Made by a program: the position numbers and the translations under genes. Positions 1-8,088 of a stretch of DNA of 64,000 bases are shown piece by piece. The first letter of the stretch is position 1. Each line of letters begins with the position of its first letter. Origin of the DNA: Salinarimonas rosea DSM 21201 (GTDB lineage: Bacteria; Pseudomonadota; Alphaproteobacteria; Rhizobiales; Beijerinckiaceae); the NCBI RefSeq assembly GCF_000429045.1, contig NZ_AUBC01000007.1, forward strand, positions 186,001 through 250,000. The letters run 5' to 3'. The notes under the pieces are model-generated. The model did not search any database. It saw only the letters and a list, made by a program, of their open reading frames with translations, and had not been told where the DNA came from.

Positions 1-192
<192 letters not shown>

Positions 193-352
193 TTATCATC
201 GCGGCGGGAAAGCCGAGCAAGCGATGCTGATCGCTTTTGCGGCTGGCGTTGCACAAATTGAAGGCAGGTGCTCGCGCGATGAGCGGAATATCCGGGTGCG
301 GCGTCGGCATGCGGCGCGCGGGGTGCGGATACGAGGCAGGGGACGGCCAAAA

Positions 353-1876
353 ATGATGCATCGGATCCTCGACACCGCCGCGATGTGCGAAGCCGACCGG
401 CGCACCATCGCCGCAGGCCGGCCCGGCATCGCGCTGATGGAGGCCGCCGGCGCCGCGGTCGCGGACGCGGCCGCGGGGCTCGTCCCGCACGGCGCCCGCG
501 TGCTCGTCGCCTGCGGGCCCGGCAACAACGGCGGCGACGGCTTCGTCGCCGCGCGCCTCCTCGCCGCGCGCGGCTTCGCGCCGACCGTCGCCCTGCTCGG
601 CGAGCGGGCCCGGCTCGCGGGGGACGCCGCGACGGCGGCATCGGCCTGGAGCGGGCGCGTCACCGCGCCGGGAGAGGCGGATCCGCGAATCATCCCCCTC
701 GCGCAGATCGACCCCGCCGCGTTCGACCTCGCGATCGACGCCCTCTTCGGCGCGGGCCTCGCCCGCGACGTCGACGGCACGGCGGCGGCGTTCCTCGAGC
801 AGCTGGCGGGGACGGGCATCCCCGTCGTCGCCGTCGACGTGCCCTCGGGCGTGGACGGCGACACCGGCCGGGTGCGCGGCACCGCCTGCCCGGCGACGCT
901 CACCGTCACCTTCGCGCGCCGCAAGCCCGGCCACCTCCTGATGCCGGGTCGCTCGCTGTGCGGCCGCCTCGTCGTCGCCGACATCGGCATTCCGGATGCG
1001 GTGATCGAGGGACTGGCGCCCCGGACCTCCGCCAACGAGCAGGCGCTGTGGCGCGACGCTTTTCCGCACCCGGCCCTCGACGCGCACAAGTACGCGCGCG
1101 GGCACGCGCTCGTGCTCTCGGGACCCGCCGACGCCACCGGCGCGGCCCGGCTGGTGGCGCGCGGCGCGCTGCGGATCGGGGCGGGCGCCGTCACCGTCGG
1201 CTCGCCGCGCGACGCGCTGGCCGTGAACGCCGCCCACCTCACCGCGATCATGCTGCGGCCGTGCGACGACGCCGCGGACCTGGCGGGGCTGCTGGAGGAC
1301 GCGCGCCTGAACGTCGTCGCGCTCGGCCCGGGCCTCGGGCGCGGGCGGGCGCGGGCGCTCGTCGAGGCCGCGGCGGGGGCCACGCACGCGGCGGATCGCG
1401 CGCTCGTGCTCGACGCCGATGCGCTCACCGCCTTCGCCGGCGAGCACGCGGCGCTGGCCGCGCTGTGCGCGCGGATGGGCGCCGTCGTCGCGACGCCGCA
1501 CGCCGGGGAGTTCGCCAAGCTGTTCTCGCAGTGCGCGCAGGCGCGCGAGGCACCCTCGAAGCTCGCGGCGGCGCGGGCGGGGGCGGCGGCGCTCGGGATC
1601 GTCCTCGTCGACAAGGGCCCGGACACGGTGATCGCGGCGCCGGACGGACGCGCCGCGATCAACGCCACCGGCACGCCCTACCTGGCGACCGCCGGCTCGG
1701 GCGACGTGCTGGCCGGCTTCGTCGCCGGGCTGCTCGCGCAGGGCATGCCGGCTTTCGAGGCCGCCTGCGCGGCGGTGTGGCTGCACGGGTGCGCGGGCGC
1801 GCGCCTGGGGCCGGGGCTGATCGCGGAGGACCTCCCCGAGGTGCTGCCGGGCGTGCTCGGGGAGGTGCTGGCGTGA
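353..1876 (+). CDS. nnr: Bifunctional NAD(P)H-hydrate epimerase / ADP-dependent NAD(P)H-hydrate dehydratase
   Basis: This is a nicotinamide nucleotide repair enzyme of 507 residues, the usual length for the fused bacterial form. The N-terminal YjeF_N epimerase domain (about 1-215) shows GPGNNGGDGF at 55-64 and DVPSGVDGDTG at 162-172. The C-terminal carbohydrate-kinase-like dehydratase domain (about 225-505) shows DKGPDTVI followed by AGSGDVLAG at 447-455, the nucleotide-binding signature. The epimerase interconverts R- and S-NAD(P)HX and the dehydratase restores NAD(P)H using ADP. Two adjacent ATGs (353 and 356) are possible starts. The upstream open frame continues to the window edge but has no homology-like content and crosses glnB on the other strand. 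It is a single gene with no operon partner. Confidence 0.95.
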   Translation: MMHRILDTAAMCEADRRTIAAGRPGIALMEAAGAAVADAAAGLVPHGARVLVACGPGNNGGDGFVAARLLAARGFAPTVALLGERARLAGDAATAASAWSGRVTAPGEADPRIIPLAQIDPAAFDLAIDALFGAGLARDVDGTAAAFLEQLAGTGIPVVAVDVPSGVDGDTGRVRGTACPATLTVTFARRKPGHLLMPGRSLCGRLVVADIGIPDAVIEGLAPRTSANEQALWRDAFPHPALDAHKYARGHALVLSGPADATGAARLVARGALRIGAGAVTVGSPRDALAVNAAHLTAIMLRPCDDAADLAGLLEDARLNVVALGPGLGRGRARALVEAAAGATHAADRALVLDADALTAFAGEHAALAALCARMGAVVATPHAGEFAKLFSQCAQAREAPSKLAAARAGAAALGIVLVDKGPDTVIAAPDGRAAINATGTPYLATAGSGDVLAGFVAGLLAQGMPAFEAACAAVWLHGCAGARLGPGLIAEDLPEVLPGVLGEVLA

Positions 1877-1895
1877 GGGGCCGGGCCGACCGGCC

Positions 1896-2108
1896 TCACA
1901 TAGTCGGCATCTTGCCGCCGCCGACGCCGGGTCGCACCGGCACGACGTCGGGCTCGGCACCGCGGGTCTTGCCGGGGTCGGTGAGCTCGGGGTCGTTCAC
2001 CGGATAGGGCTGCGGGCCGCGGCGGCCGGGGAGCGCGTCCTCGCCGGGGGCGTGGGTCGGCGTCTTCTCGTCGTCGCGCGGGGCGTCGTCGGGCTTCTTC
2101 TCGGCCAT
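1896..2108 (-). CDS. Small hydrophilic protein of unknown function, 70 aa
   Basis: A short reading frame starting [15 protein letters not shown], rich in Pro, Asp, Lys and Gly and probably disordered, with no membrane segment or signal peptide. The start is supported by a good Shine-Dalgarno (GAGAGGAAG) about 6 nt upstream. The sequence has a conserved-looking middle ([14 protein letters not shown]) that reads like real protein rather than an antisense shadow. Short proteins with this PYPVNDP-type core are common in Hyphomicrobiales, as far as I recall, without known function. It is convergent with nnr (stops 19 bp apart) and divergent from rpmI. I cannot assign a role. Confidence 0.6.
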   Translation of the reverse strand: MAEKKPDDAPRDDEKTPTHAPGEDALPGRRGPQPYPVNDPELTDPGKTRGAEPDVVPVRPGVGGGKMPTM

Positions 2109-2374
2109 GCGGGTCTTCCTCTCGGTCGGTCGTAGGGTGGGGCTCGCGGGGACAAGGCGGCGGCGGACGGCGGGTTCCGCGCGCTCGGCTCCTCGTCCGG
2201 CACGCGAGAGAGGACCTTGCAAGCGGCGTGAATCCGTGCCATGTCCCGCGCCTCATCGACCCGCCCGGCGAAAGGGCTGCCGTGGCGGGACGAGACGCTC
2301 ACACGAGACGGGCGGACGGCGCGGTCTCCTTCCGGGGAGACGAAAGACGCCGTGCGCGACAGGAGACGAGCCAA

Positions 2375-2575
2375 ATGCCCAAGATGAAGACGAAGTCGGG
2401 CGCCAAGAAGCGCTTCAAGGTTTCCGGTACCGGCAAGGTGATCCGCACCCAGGCGGGCAAGCAGCACGGGATGATCAAGCGCACGAAGAAGCAGATTCGC
2501 GACCAGCGCGGCACCGCCGTGATGTTCGAGGGCGATGCGAAGTTCGTGAAGCGCTACTTCCTCCCCTACGCCTGA
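2375..2575 (+). CDS. rpmI: 50S ribosomal protein L35
   Basis: A 66-residue basic protein beginning [20 protein letters not shown] and ending [10 protein letters not shown], the full length and signature of bacterial L35. It is a late-assembly protein of the large ribosomal subunit. The start ATG is preceded by CAGGAGACGAGCCAA, an AGGAG Shine-Dalgarno 8 nt upstream. It lies 41 bp before rplT, the universal rpmI-rplT pair. The infC gene that commonly precedes the pair is not here; the 266 bp upstream contain no other gene and presumably hold the promoter. Confidence 0.98.
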   Translation: MPKMKTKSGAKKRFKVSGTGKVIRTQAGKQHGMIKRTKKQIRDQRGTAVMFEGDAKFVKRYFLPYA

Positions 2576-2616
2576 CCGATCGACCCCAGCCGCATTCGAA
2601 TACCGGAGACTGAACC

Positions 2617-2991
2617 ATGGCCCGCGTCAAGCGCGGCGTGACCGCTCACGCCAAGCACAAGAAGGTCCTGAAGGCCGCCAAGGGCTTCTACGGCCGCCGC
2701 AAGAACACCATCCGCACCGCGAAGGCTGCCGTCGATCGCTCGATGCAGTACGCCTACCGCGACCGCAAGAACAAGAAGCGCACCTTCCGCGCGCTCTGGA
2801 TCCAGCGCCTCAACGCTGCGGTCCGCGAGCACGGCCTGACCTACTCGCGCTTCATCGACGGCCTCAACAAGGCCGGCATCGAGGTGGACCGCAAGGTGCT
2901 GTCCGACATCGCCATCCACGAGCCGGCCGCCTTCGCGGCGCTGGTCGAGAAGGCCAAGGGCGCGCTGCCGGCGCCGGCCCAGGCGGCGTGA
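2617..2991 (+). CDS. rplT: 50S ribosomal protein L20
   Basis: A 124-residue protein beginning [20 protein letters not shown] with the L20 core [20 protein letters not shown], the family's usual form plus a slightly longer C-terminal tail. It binds 23S rRNA early in large-subunit assembly and in many bacteria represses its own operon. It follows rpmI by 41 bp and is surely cotranscribed with it. Upstream GGAGACTGAACC provides the Shine-Dalgarno. The pheS-pheT genes that often follow are absent. Confidence 0.98.
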   Translation: MARVKRGVTAHAKHKKVLKAAKGFYGRRKNTIRTAKAAVDRSMQYAYRDRKNKKRTFRALWIQRLNAAVREHGLTYSRFIDGLNKAGIEVDRKVLSDIAIHEPAAFAALVEKAKGALPAPAQAA

Positions 2992-2997
2992 TCCGCG

Positions 2998-3015
2998 GCC
3001 GGCCGGAGGGCCGGC
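2998..3015 (+). terminator. Stem-loop after rplT (weak terminator candidate)
   Basis: A perfect 7-bp GC stem, GCCGGCC (2998-3004) paired with GGCCGGC (3009-3015), loop GGAG, begins 6 bp after the rplT stop. There is no clear U-tract behind it. It could act as a terminator or 3'-end stabiliser. Confidence 0.4.
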
Positions 3016-3190
3016 GGCAGGCTTTCGCCTTCGAGTTGTCATGGAGCGCGTGGGGCGACCCTCGCGCTCTTTCGCGTTGAAGAGGGTCGGCGGGTCGGCG
3101 CGGTGCGACGGGCTCGACCGGCGCCTGTGCCGGGTGGAAGCACGGCGCGACGAAGGGTGGGCCGGCCGGTGGTGATGTGGGCTGCGGCCG

Positions 3191-3200
3191 CCCCCCCCCC
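3191..3200. repeat. Poly-C tract (10 C) abutting the ribF stop codon
   Basis: A run of ten C immediately before the reverse-complement stop of ribF (3201-3203). It is therefore outside both coding regions (rplT and ribF are convergent). Length-variable tracts like this are also common sequencing or assembly trouble spots. Confidence 0.9.
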
Positions 3201-4169
3201 TCACAGCATGGACTCGAGCCCGTCCTCTCCCGCCAGGATCTCCTTCGCGCGCAGGCTGTCGCGGTCCATCTGCGCGATCAGCGCCTGTGCACTCTCGAAG
3301 CGCTCCTCGCCGCGGATGAAGCCGACGAGCTCGACGCCGACCGTCCGGCCGTAGAGATCCCCGGCGAAATCGAACACGAACGTCTCCAGCAGCGGTGCGC
3401 CGTCGTCGAAGGTCGGGCGGCGGCCGAAGCTCGCGACGCCGTCGCGCACCACGCCGTCGGCGCAGAGCCGCACCGCGTAGATGCCGTGGGCGAGCCCGCA
3501 GCCTTCGGCCAGCGCCATGTTGGCCGTGGGATAGCCGAGCGTGCGCCCGCGCTTGTCGCCGTGGCGCACCTCGCCCAGCACGAACCAGCGATAGCCGAGC
3601 AGCGCGTTCGCCCGGGCGATGGCGCCCTCCCCCAGAGCCGCGCGGACGGCGGAGGAGGAGACCGGCGCGCCCGCCTCCTCGACCACGGGCACGACGTCGC
3701 AGCCGATGCCCCGCTCGGCGCACAGCCGCGTCAGCACCGCCGGCGTGCCCGCCCGGGCCTTGCCGAAGTGGAAGTCGTAGCCGACCACGACGCCCGAGGC
3801 GTCGAGGGCGCCGACGACGAGCTCGTCGACGAAGGCCTCGGGGCTCATCCCCGCGAGCGCGGCGTCGAAGGCGCGCACGTGCACAGCATCGACGCCGACC
3901 CGGGCGAGGACGCGCTCCTTCTCGGCGCGCGGCGTGATCCGGAACAGCGGCTTGTCGGGGGCGAAGAAGGCGCGCGGGTGCGGCTCGAAGGTGAGCACCG
4001 CGGTCGCGACGCCGCGCGCGGCGGCCCGCTCGCGCGCGTTCGCGAGCAGCGTGCGGTGCCCCCGGTGGACGCCGTCGAAATTGCCGATGGCGACGACGGG
4101 GCCGCGGCGGCCGGGTGCGGGGTCGACATGCGTCGCGGATGCGGAGACGGGGGGAAGCGGGCCGGTCAT
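3201..4169 (-). CDS. ribF: Bifunctional riboflavin kinase / FAD synthetase
   Basis: A 322-residue cytosolic enzyme making FMN from riboflavin and ATP, and FAD from FMN and ATP. The N-terminal nucleotidyltransferase domain carries GNFDGVHRGH at 29-38 and the SSSAVR stretch near 190. The C-terminal flavokinase domain carries the GYPTAN motif (TLGYPTANM). The length fits the family. The ATG at 4169 (MTGPLPPV) was chosen over one ten codons upstream (4199) because it keeps the usual short N-terminus; either is possible. It is transcribed downstream of the MaoC gene on the same strand (72 bp gap) and is convergent with rplT. The nearby flavoenzymes of the window (soxBDAG, dimethylglycine dehydrogenase) are not linked to it. 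Confidence 0.95.
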   Translation of the reverse strand: MTGPLPPVSASATHVDPAPGRRGPVVAIGNFDGVHRGHRTLLANARERAAARGVATAVLTFEPHPRAFFAPDKPLFRITPRAEKERVLARVGVDAVHVRAFDAALAGMSPEAFVDELVVGALDASGVVVGYDFHFGKARAGTPAVLTRLCAERGIGCDVVPVVEEAGAPVSSSAVRAALGEGAIARANALLGYRWFVLGEVRHGDKRGRTLGYPTANMALAEGCGLAHGIYAVRLCADGVVRDGVASFGRRPTFDDGAPLLETFVFDFAGDLYGRTVGVELVGFIRGEERFESAQALIAQMDRDSLRAKEILAGEDGLESML

Positions 4170-4241
4170 GGGCGCACGAAGTGCGTCAGCCGCGCGCACA
4201 AATCAAGCGCGAAGCGGCCCGCGGGGCGCGCCTCGCGTCCG

Positions 4242-4712
4242 TCAGCGCCGTTCGCGGCCCGGTACCGCGACCCAGGCCTCGCCCTCGAGCACCGGGCGAT
4301 TGTCGACCCGCGCCTCGCAGAACAGCCGCGCCCGGCGCCGCTCGGCGACGAGCTCGACGATCTCGACCGTGGCGCAGACCACGTCGCCGATGCGCACCGG
4401 CGCCAGGAACTGGAGCGATTGCGACAGGTAGACCGCGCCCGGCCCAGGCAGGCGCGTGCCGAGGATCGCCGAGATCAGGCTCGCCGTGAACATGCCGTGG
4501 GCGATGCGCTGGCCGAAGCGGGTCGCCTGCGCGTAGCGCTCGCACAGGTGGATCGGGTTGGTGTCGCCCGAGATCTCGGCGAAGCGCGCGAGATCGGCCT
4601 CCATCACCGTGCGCATCAGGGTCGCGTGGGCGCCGAGCGACAGGTCCTCGAAGTAGAGGACGGGAAACGTCTGCGTGTCCTCGCGCGCCCGAGCGAGTGC
4701 GTTGGCGGCCAT
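4242..4712 (-). CDS. MaoC-family (R)-specific enoyl-CoA hydratase
   Basis: A 156-residue single hot-dog-fold protein. The hydratase-2 signature ISGDTNPIHLCERYAQATRFGQ is clear, with the catalytic Asp50 and His55 in place, followed by RIAHGMFTASLIS. Enzymes of this family hydrate trans-2-enoyl-CoA to (R)-3-hydroxyacyl-CoA, often feeding polyhydroxyalkanoate synthesis (PhaJ). The ATG at 4712 has a strong GAGGAGG Shine-Dalgarno; an in-frame ATG 19 codons upstream lacks one. No PHA gene is adjacent, so the PhaJ role is an inference from family only. Confidence 0.85.
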   Translation of the reverse strand: MAANALARAREDTQTFPVLYFEDLSLGAHATLMRTVMEADLARFAEISGDTNPIHLCERYAQATRFGQRIAHGMFTASLISAILGTRLPGPGAVYLSQSLQFLAPVRIGDVVCATVEIVELVAERRRARLFCEARVDNRPVLEGEAWVAVPGRERR

Positions 4713-4954
4713 CGTGCTGTCCTCCTCGCGATGCCCCGAGAATAGAGCGCATCCGCAACGCGCATCCATGAGACTTTGGTCCCGTCGAACCCGGGTCGCA
4801 TGCCGCCGCCCGGCGGGGCGCGGGCGATTAACCGCTTCGCAACACGGCCCGGGTTAGAACGCGAGCATCGGCGTCCCCCCGCGGAGGCCGCCTCGATCAC
4901 CGTCTTCTCGCCGCCCGGAAAGAGGCGGCGGCCCGCGAAACCGGAGCTTGGGAC

Positions 4955-5338
4955 ATGGCCCTCGACCTCAAGATGCCGATCCTCGTCGTCGACGATTACC
5001 AGACGATGGTCCGCATCATCCGTAACCTCCTCAAGCAGCTCGGCTTCGAGGACGTCGACGACGCCTCCGACGGCACCGCGGCGCTCGCCAAGCTCAAGGA
5101 GAAGAAGTACGGCCTCGTCATCTCCGACTGGAACATGGAGCCGATGACGGGCTACGAGCTGCTGCGCCACGTCCGCTCGGACGAGGCGCTGCGCGTCACG
5201 CCGTTCATCATGGTCACCGCCGAGTCGAAGACGGAGAACGTCATCGCGGCGAAGAAGGCCGGCGTGAACAACTACATCGTCAAGCCGTTCAACGCGCAGA
5301 CCCTCAAGGCGAAGATCGAGGCCGTCTGCGGGTCCTGA
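4955..5338 (+). CDS. cheY: Chemotaxis response regulator CheY
   Basis: A 127-residue stand-alone receiver domain. The acidic pair D13/D14, phospho-acceptor D58 (VISDWNM), T88 (MVTAES) and K110 (IVKPF) are all present. Phosphorylated CheY binds the flagellar switch to change rotation. A CheZ homologue follows 79 bp downstream, and flagellar genes lie 4 kb further on, both supporting a motility role. Upstream, at 4827-4833, ATTAACC resembles a half-site for the alphaproteobacterial cell-cycle regulator CtrA, which often controls motility genes; this is only suggestive. Confidence 0.93.
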   Translation: MALDLKMPILVVDDYQTMVRIIRNLLKQLGFEDVDDASDGTAALAKLKEKKYGLVISDWNMEPMTGYELLRHVRSDEALRVTPFIMVTAESKTENVIAAKKAGVNNYIVKPFNAQTLKAKIEAVCGS

Positions 5339-5417
5339 TCCCGGTGCCCCTCCGCGGTCCCGCGGCGCAGGTCGCGGGGTCCGCCGGCCACGAACGACAA
5401 CAGCGAAAGGTGGCGGC

Positions 5418-5993
5418 ATGGCGACGGCATCCGCGCAGCGCATGCGCACGAGCACGAGAACCCGCGGCGCGCTGATCGACCCGGGCGGCATCGACCTGAA
5501 GATGGTCGCGCGCGAGCTCGAGGCGGTGGCGGACTACGTTACCAACATCAAGCGCGAGATCGGCGCGCTGCGCGCCAACGAGCTCTACCGGGCGCGGCTG
5601 CCCGTCGCCCACGACGAGCTCGGCAACGTGGTCGACGCGACGCAGTCGGCGACCAACACGATCATGGCCGCCGCGGAGGAGATACTCGGCTCGGCGGAGC
5701 AGGACTTCGAGACCTACCGGACCTTCGTCCAGCACAAGGTCACGCAGATCTTCGAGGCATGCTCCTTCCAGGACATCACCGGCCAGCGCATCAACAAGGT
5801 CGTCGACGAGCTCGCCCAGGTCGAGAAGCGCCTGTCGCGCTTCGCGGCGGCGGTGAACATGCGCGACCAGGCGGCGCAGGTCGACCCGGAAGACGCCGCC
5901 AAGCAGGCCCGCAAGGACGCGCTGCTGCTCAACGGTCCCCAGACCGCGGACCTCGCGGTGAGCCAGGACGACATCGACGCCCTGTTCGGCTGA
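5418..5993 (+). CDS. cheZ: CheY-phosphate phosphatase CheZ
   Basis: A 191-residue, mostly helical protein. The catalytic segment CSFQDITGQRI (115-125) matches the CheZ active site: Asp119 and Gln123 correspond to the residues that place water for CheY-P dephosphorylation. The C-terminal SQDDIDALFG (182-191) is the CheY-binding peptide typical of CheZ. It is shorter than enterobacterial CheZ (about 214), as alphaproteobacterial forms often are. Adjacency to cheY supports the pairing. Its stop is only 18 bp from the convergent Crp-type gene. Confidence 0.9.
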   Translation: MATASAQRMRTSTRTRGALIDPGGIDLKMVARELEAVADYVTNIKREIGALRANELYRARLPVAHDELGNVVDATQSATNTIMAAAEEILGSAEQDFETYRTFVQHKVTQIFEACSFQDITGQRINKVVDELAQVEKRLSRFAAAVNMRDQAAQVDPEDAAKQARKDALLLNGPQTADLAVSQDDIDALFG

Positions 5994-6011
5994 TCGCCGC
6001 CGCGGCGCCCG

Positions 6012-6824
6012 TCAGCCGACCGCCTCGGCGACGCGCGGGCGCCGCGGCGCGACCTCCACCGGGTAGACGCCCGCCAGCACGTCCTGGAAATGCCCGCGCA
6101 CCAGCGCGTTGCAGCTGCACGCGCCCATCGCCAGCCGGCCGCGGTCGACGATCTCGATGCGTCCCCGCGAGACCCGCACCGCCCCACGCTCGCGCAGAAC
6201 GCGGATGACGCGGCTCAGGTAGCTGCGCCCCACGCCGAGCATGGCCGCGAGCTGCTCCTGCGTCATCGGGATCGAGGCCGCACCGGTACGCTCCTCCGCC
6301 GCGAGCAGCCACTTGGCGGCGCGCTGCTCGAGCGTGTGGGCGGCGTTGCAGGCCACCGACTGGAACACCTGCGCGATCAGGCAGTCGGCGTAGCGCGCGA
6401 ACAGGTCCGCCGTCCCCGGCGAGTCGCGCTTGGCCGCGTCGAGCGCGGTCACCGGCAGGCGCAGGAACCGTCCGGGATGCTGGACGATGGCCCGTGCGTA
6501 GGCGGGCAGCCGTCCGCGGCTGACGATTCCGCCGACCGCGCCCTCGCGCCCGATCAGCACGGTCTCCACCGCGCGCCCGTCGGCGAGCGGCACCAGGAAC
6601 GACGCGAGGCTCGCGCCGCAGGGGAAGTAGACGTGGGCGACGTCGTCGCCGGGCTCGTAGAAGATCTCGTCGCGCCCGCCCTCCCAGATCTCGAGATGCG
6701 GCGTGAGCCGGGCGAGATCCTCGTGGCGCAGCGTGCGCAGGAGGTTGTTGCCCTCCACGTGAGCGGGGAGGGTGTTGGTCTGGCCCGTGACGAGCATGGC
6801 GTGCGCCTCGGCTTCGTTGCTCAT
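6012..6824 (-). CDS. Crp/Fnr-family transcriptional regulator
   Basis: A 270-residue regulator. It has an N-terminal cyclic-nucleotide-binding-like beta-roll (about 25-150; YEPGDDVAHVYFP) and a C-terminal winged helix (about 183-215; MTQEQLAAMLGVGRSYLSRVIRVL). The N-terminus lacks the cysteine cluster of oxygen-sensing FNR, so an iron-sulfur sensor is unlikely. The three cysteines near the C-terminus (MGACSCNAL) are not in an FNR-like arrangement. It is divergent from the histidine kinase at 7016 with 191 bp between, so the two may share a control region. The ligand and target genes cannot be told from sequence. Confidence 0.88.
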   Translation of the reverse strand: MSNEAEAHAMLVTGQTNTLPAHVEGNNLLRTLRHEDLARLTPHLEIWEGGRDEIFYEPGDDVAHVYFPCGASLASFLVPLADGRAVETVLIGREGAVGGIVSRGRLPAYARAIVQHPGRFLRLPVTALDAAKRDSPGTADLFARYADCLIAQVFQSVACNAAHTLEQRAAKWLLAAEERTGAASIPMTQEQLAAMLGVGRSYLSRVIRVLRERGAVRVSRGRIEIVDRGRLAMGACSCNALVRGHFQDVLAGVYPVEVAPRRPRVAEAVG

Positions 6825-7015
6825 GCAGCCTCAACGCCGAAGCTCGGCCGTGGTTCGATCGGGGGTTCCGCCGCGTCGATGCCCGGACTGTGCACTTGTG
6901 CGCTGACAGCATCCTCCGCCGCGCCTAGGCAGGAAGTCTCACGCACGTCCGGCGGCGCGCGCCGCGACGCGTGAACCGGAAGAGCGCGTCCCCGGGCGCG
7001 CGGAGATCGTCCGCG

Positions 7016-8053
7016 ATGCGCACCGCCGCCGCCCCCGCCGCAGAGCCCCCGCTCCTGCGCCTGTTCGATGCCGCCGCCGGGCTGCGCGCGCGCCCCGCGC
7101 TCGGTTACGCGGTCGCGACGGCGGGCTTTCTCGTGGCGCTCGGCGTGCGGATCGCGATCGGGGACGCGCTCGTCGGCTACCCCTACGTGACGTTCTTCCC
7201 CGTCGTGCTCGTCGCCACCTTCCTCGGCGGCGTGCGCCCCGGTGTGTTCGCGGCGGTCCTGAGCGGGCTCGCGGCGTGGTGGCTGTTCATCCCGCCCTTT
7301 CACTCCTTCGCGCTGCTGTGGCCGGGGACGGCGATCGCGCTCGCCTTCTACGTGCTCGTGGTCGGCGTCGAGATCCTGCTCATCCACATGATGGACCTCT
7401 CGCTGCGCCGGCTCGCCGCCGAGGAGGCCCGCGCCCGGGCCCTGCTCGACGCGCAGCGCACGCTGTTCCACGAGCTCCAGCATCGCGTCTCGAACAACAT
7501 GGCCTTCGTCGCCGCACTGCTCACCCTGCAGCGCCGCCACGTCGGCGGCCATCCCGCCGCCCTCGCGGCGCTCGACGCCGCCCGCGCCCGCCTCGACGTG
7601 ATGGGCCGCATCCATCGTCGGCTCTACGATCCGGAAGCCGCGCGGGGCGGCCTCGACCACATCCTCTCCGACCTGTGCGGCGACGTCGTCGCCGCCGTCG
7701 GCGCGCCGCGCGTCACCTGCACGGTGTGCACGCAGCCCGTGACGATCGCGCATCATCGCCTCGTGACGCTCTCGCTCGTGGCGACTGAGCTCATCACCAA
7801 CGCGCTCAAGCACGGCTACGCCGCCGACGAGGCGGGGACGATCGACCTCTCGCTCGCCGTCGAGCCGGACGGCCGCGCCCGCCTCGTCATCGCCGACGAC
7901 GGGCGCGGGCTCCCCGACGGGTTCGAGGAGGAGACGCGCACGGGGCTCGGCATGCGCATCGTCGCCGAGCTCGCCCGCCAGCTCGAAGCCACCATCGCCT
8001 GGGAGCGCCGCCCACGCGGGACGGCCGTGGTGGTGCGGTTTCCGGCGGGGTAG
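7016..8053 (+). CDS. Membrane sensor histidine kinase, DUF4118 + HisKA_2 type
   Basis: A 345-residue kinase. Residues about 28-125 form four closely packed hydrophobic segments like the DUF4118 region of KdpD. A short coiled linker leads to the phospho-acceptor box HELQHRVSNN (152-161, H156), typical of the HisKA_2/HWE group common in Hyphomicrobiales. The ATPase domain has ELITNALKHGYA (N box) and ADDGRGLPDG (G1). The ATG at 7016 was chosen because CGGAGATCG lies about 11 nt upstream; a GTG at 6971 would add 15 residues without a Shine-Dalgarno. No response regulator is adjacent, so it is an orphan. It may act with the divergent Crp-type regulator or the general stress response. Confidence 0.88.
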   Translation: MRTAAAPAAEPPLLRLFDAAAGLRARPALGYAVATAGFLVALGVRIAIGDALVGYPYVTFFPVVLVATFLGGVRPGVFAAVLSGLAAWWLFIPPFHSFALLWPGTAIALAFYVLVVGVEILLIHMMDLSLRRLAAEEARARALLDAQRTLFHELQHRVSNNMAFVAALLTLQRRHVGGHPAALAALDAARARLDVMGRIHRRLYDPEAARGGLDHILSDLCGDVVAAVGAPRVTCTVCTQPVTIAHHRLVTLSLVATELITNALKHGYAADEAGTIDLSLAVEPDGRARLVIADDGRGLPDGFEEETRTGLGMRIVAELARQLEATIAWERRPRGTAVVVRFPAG

Positions 8054-8072
8054 GGGCTGGACGCCGCCGCCC

Positions 8073-8088
8073 CTTCTCCTTCCCTGTA
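8073..8088. repeat. Left half of a palindromic intergenic element split by the IS
   Basis: CTTCTCCTTCCCTGTA ends exactly at the IS border. Joined to the sequence at 9339-9355 minus one TGTA copy, it restores an 11-bp perfect hairpin (CTTCTCCTTCC / GGAAGGAGAAG) with the loop CTGTAGT. This is the same element type seen at 28703, 37391, 43985 and 54819. Confidence 0.75.
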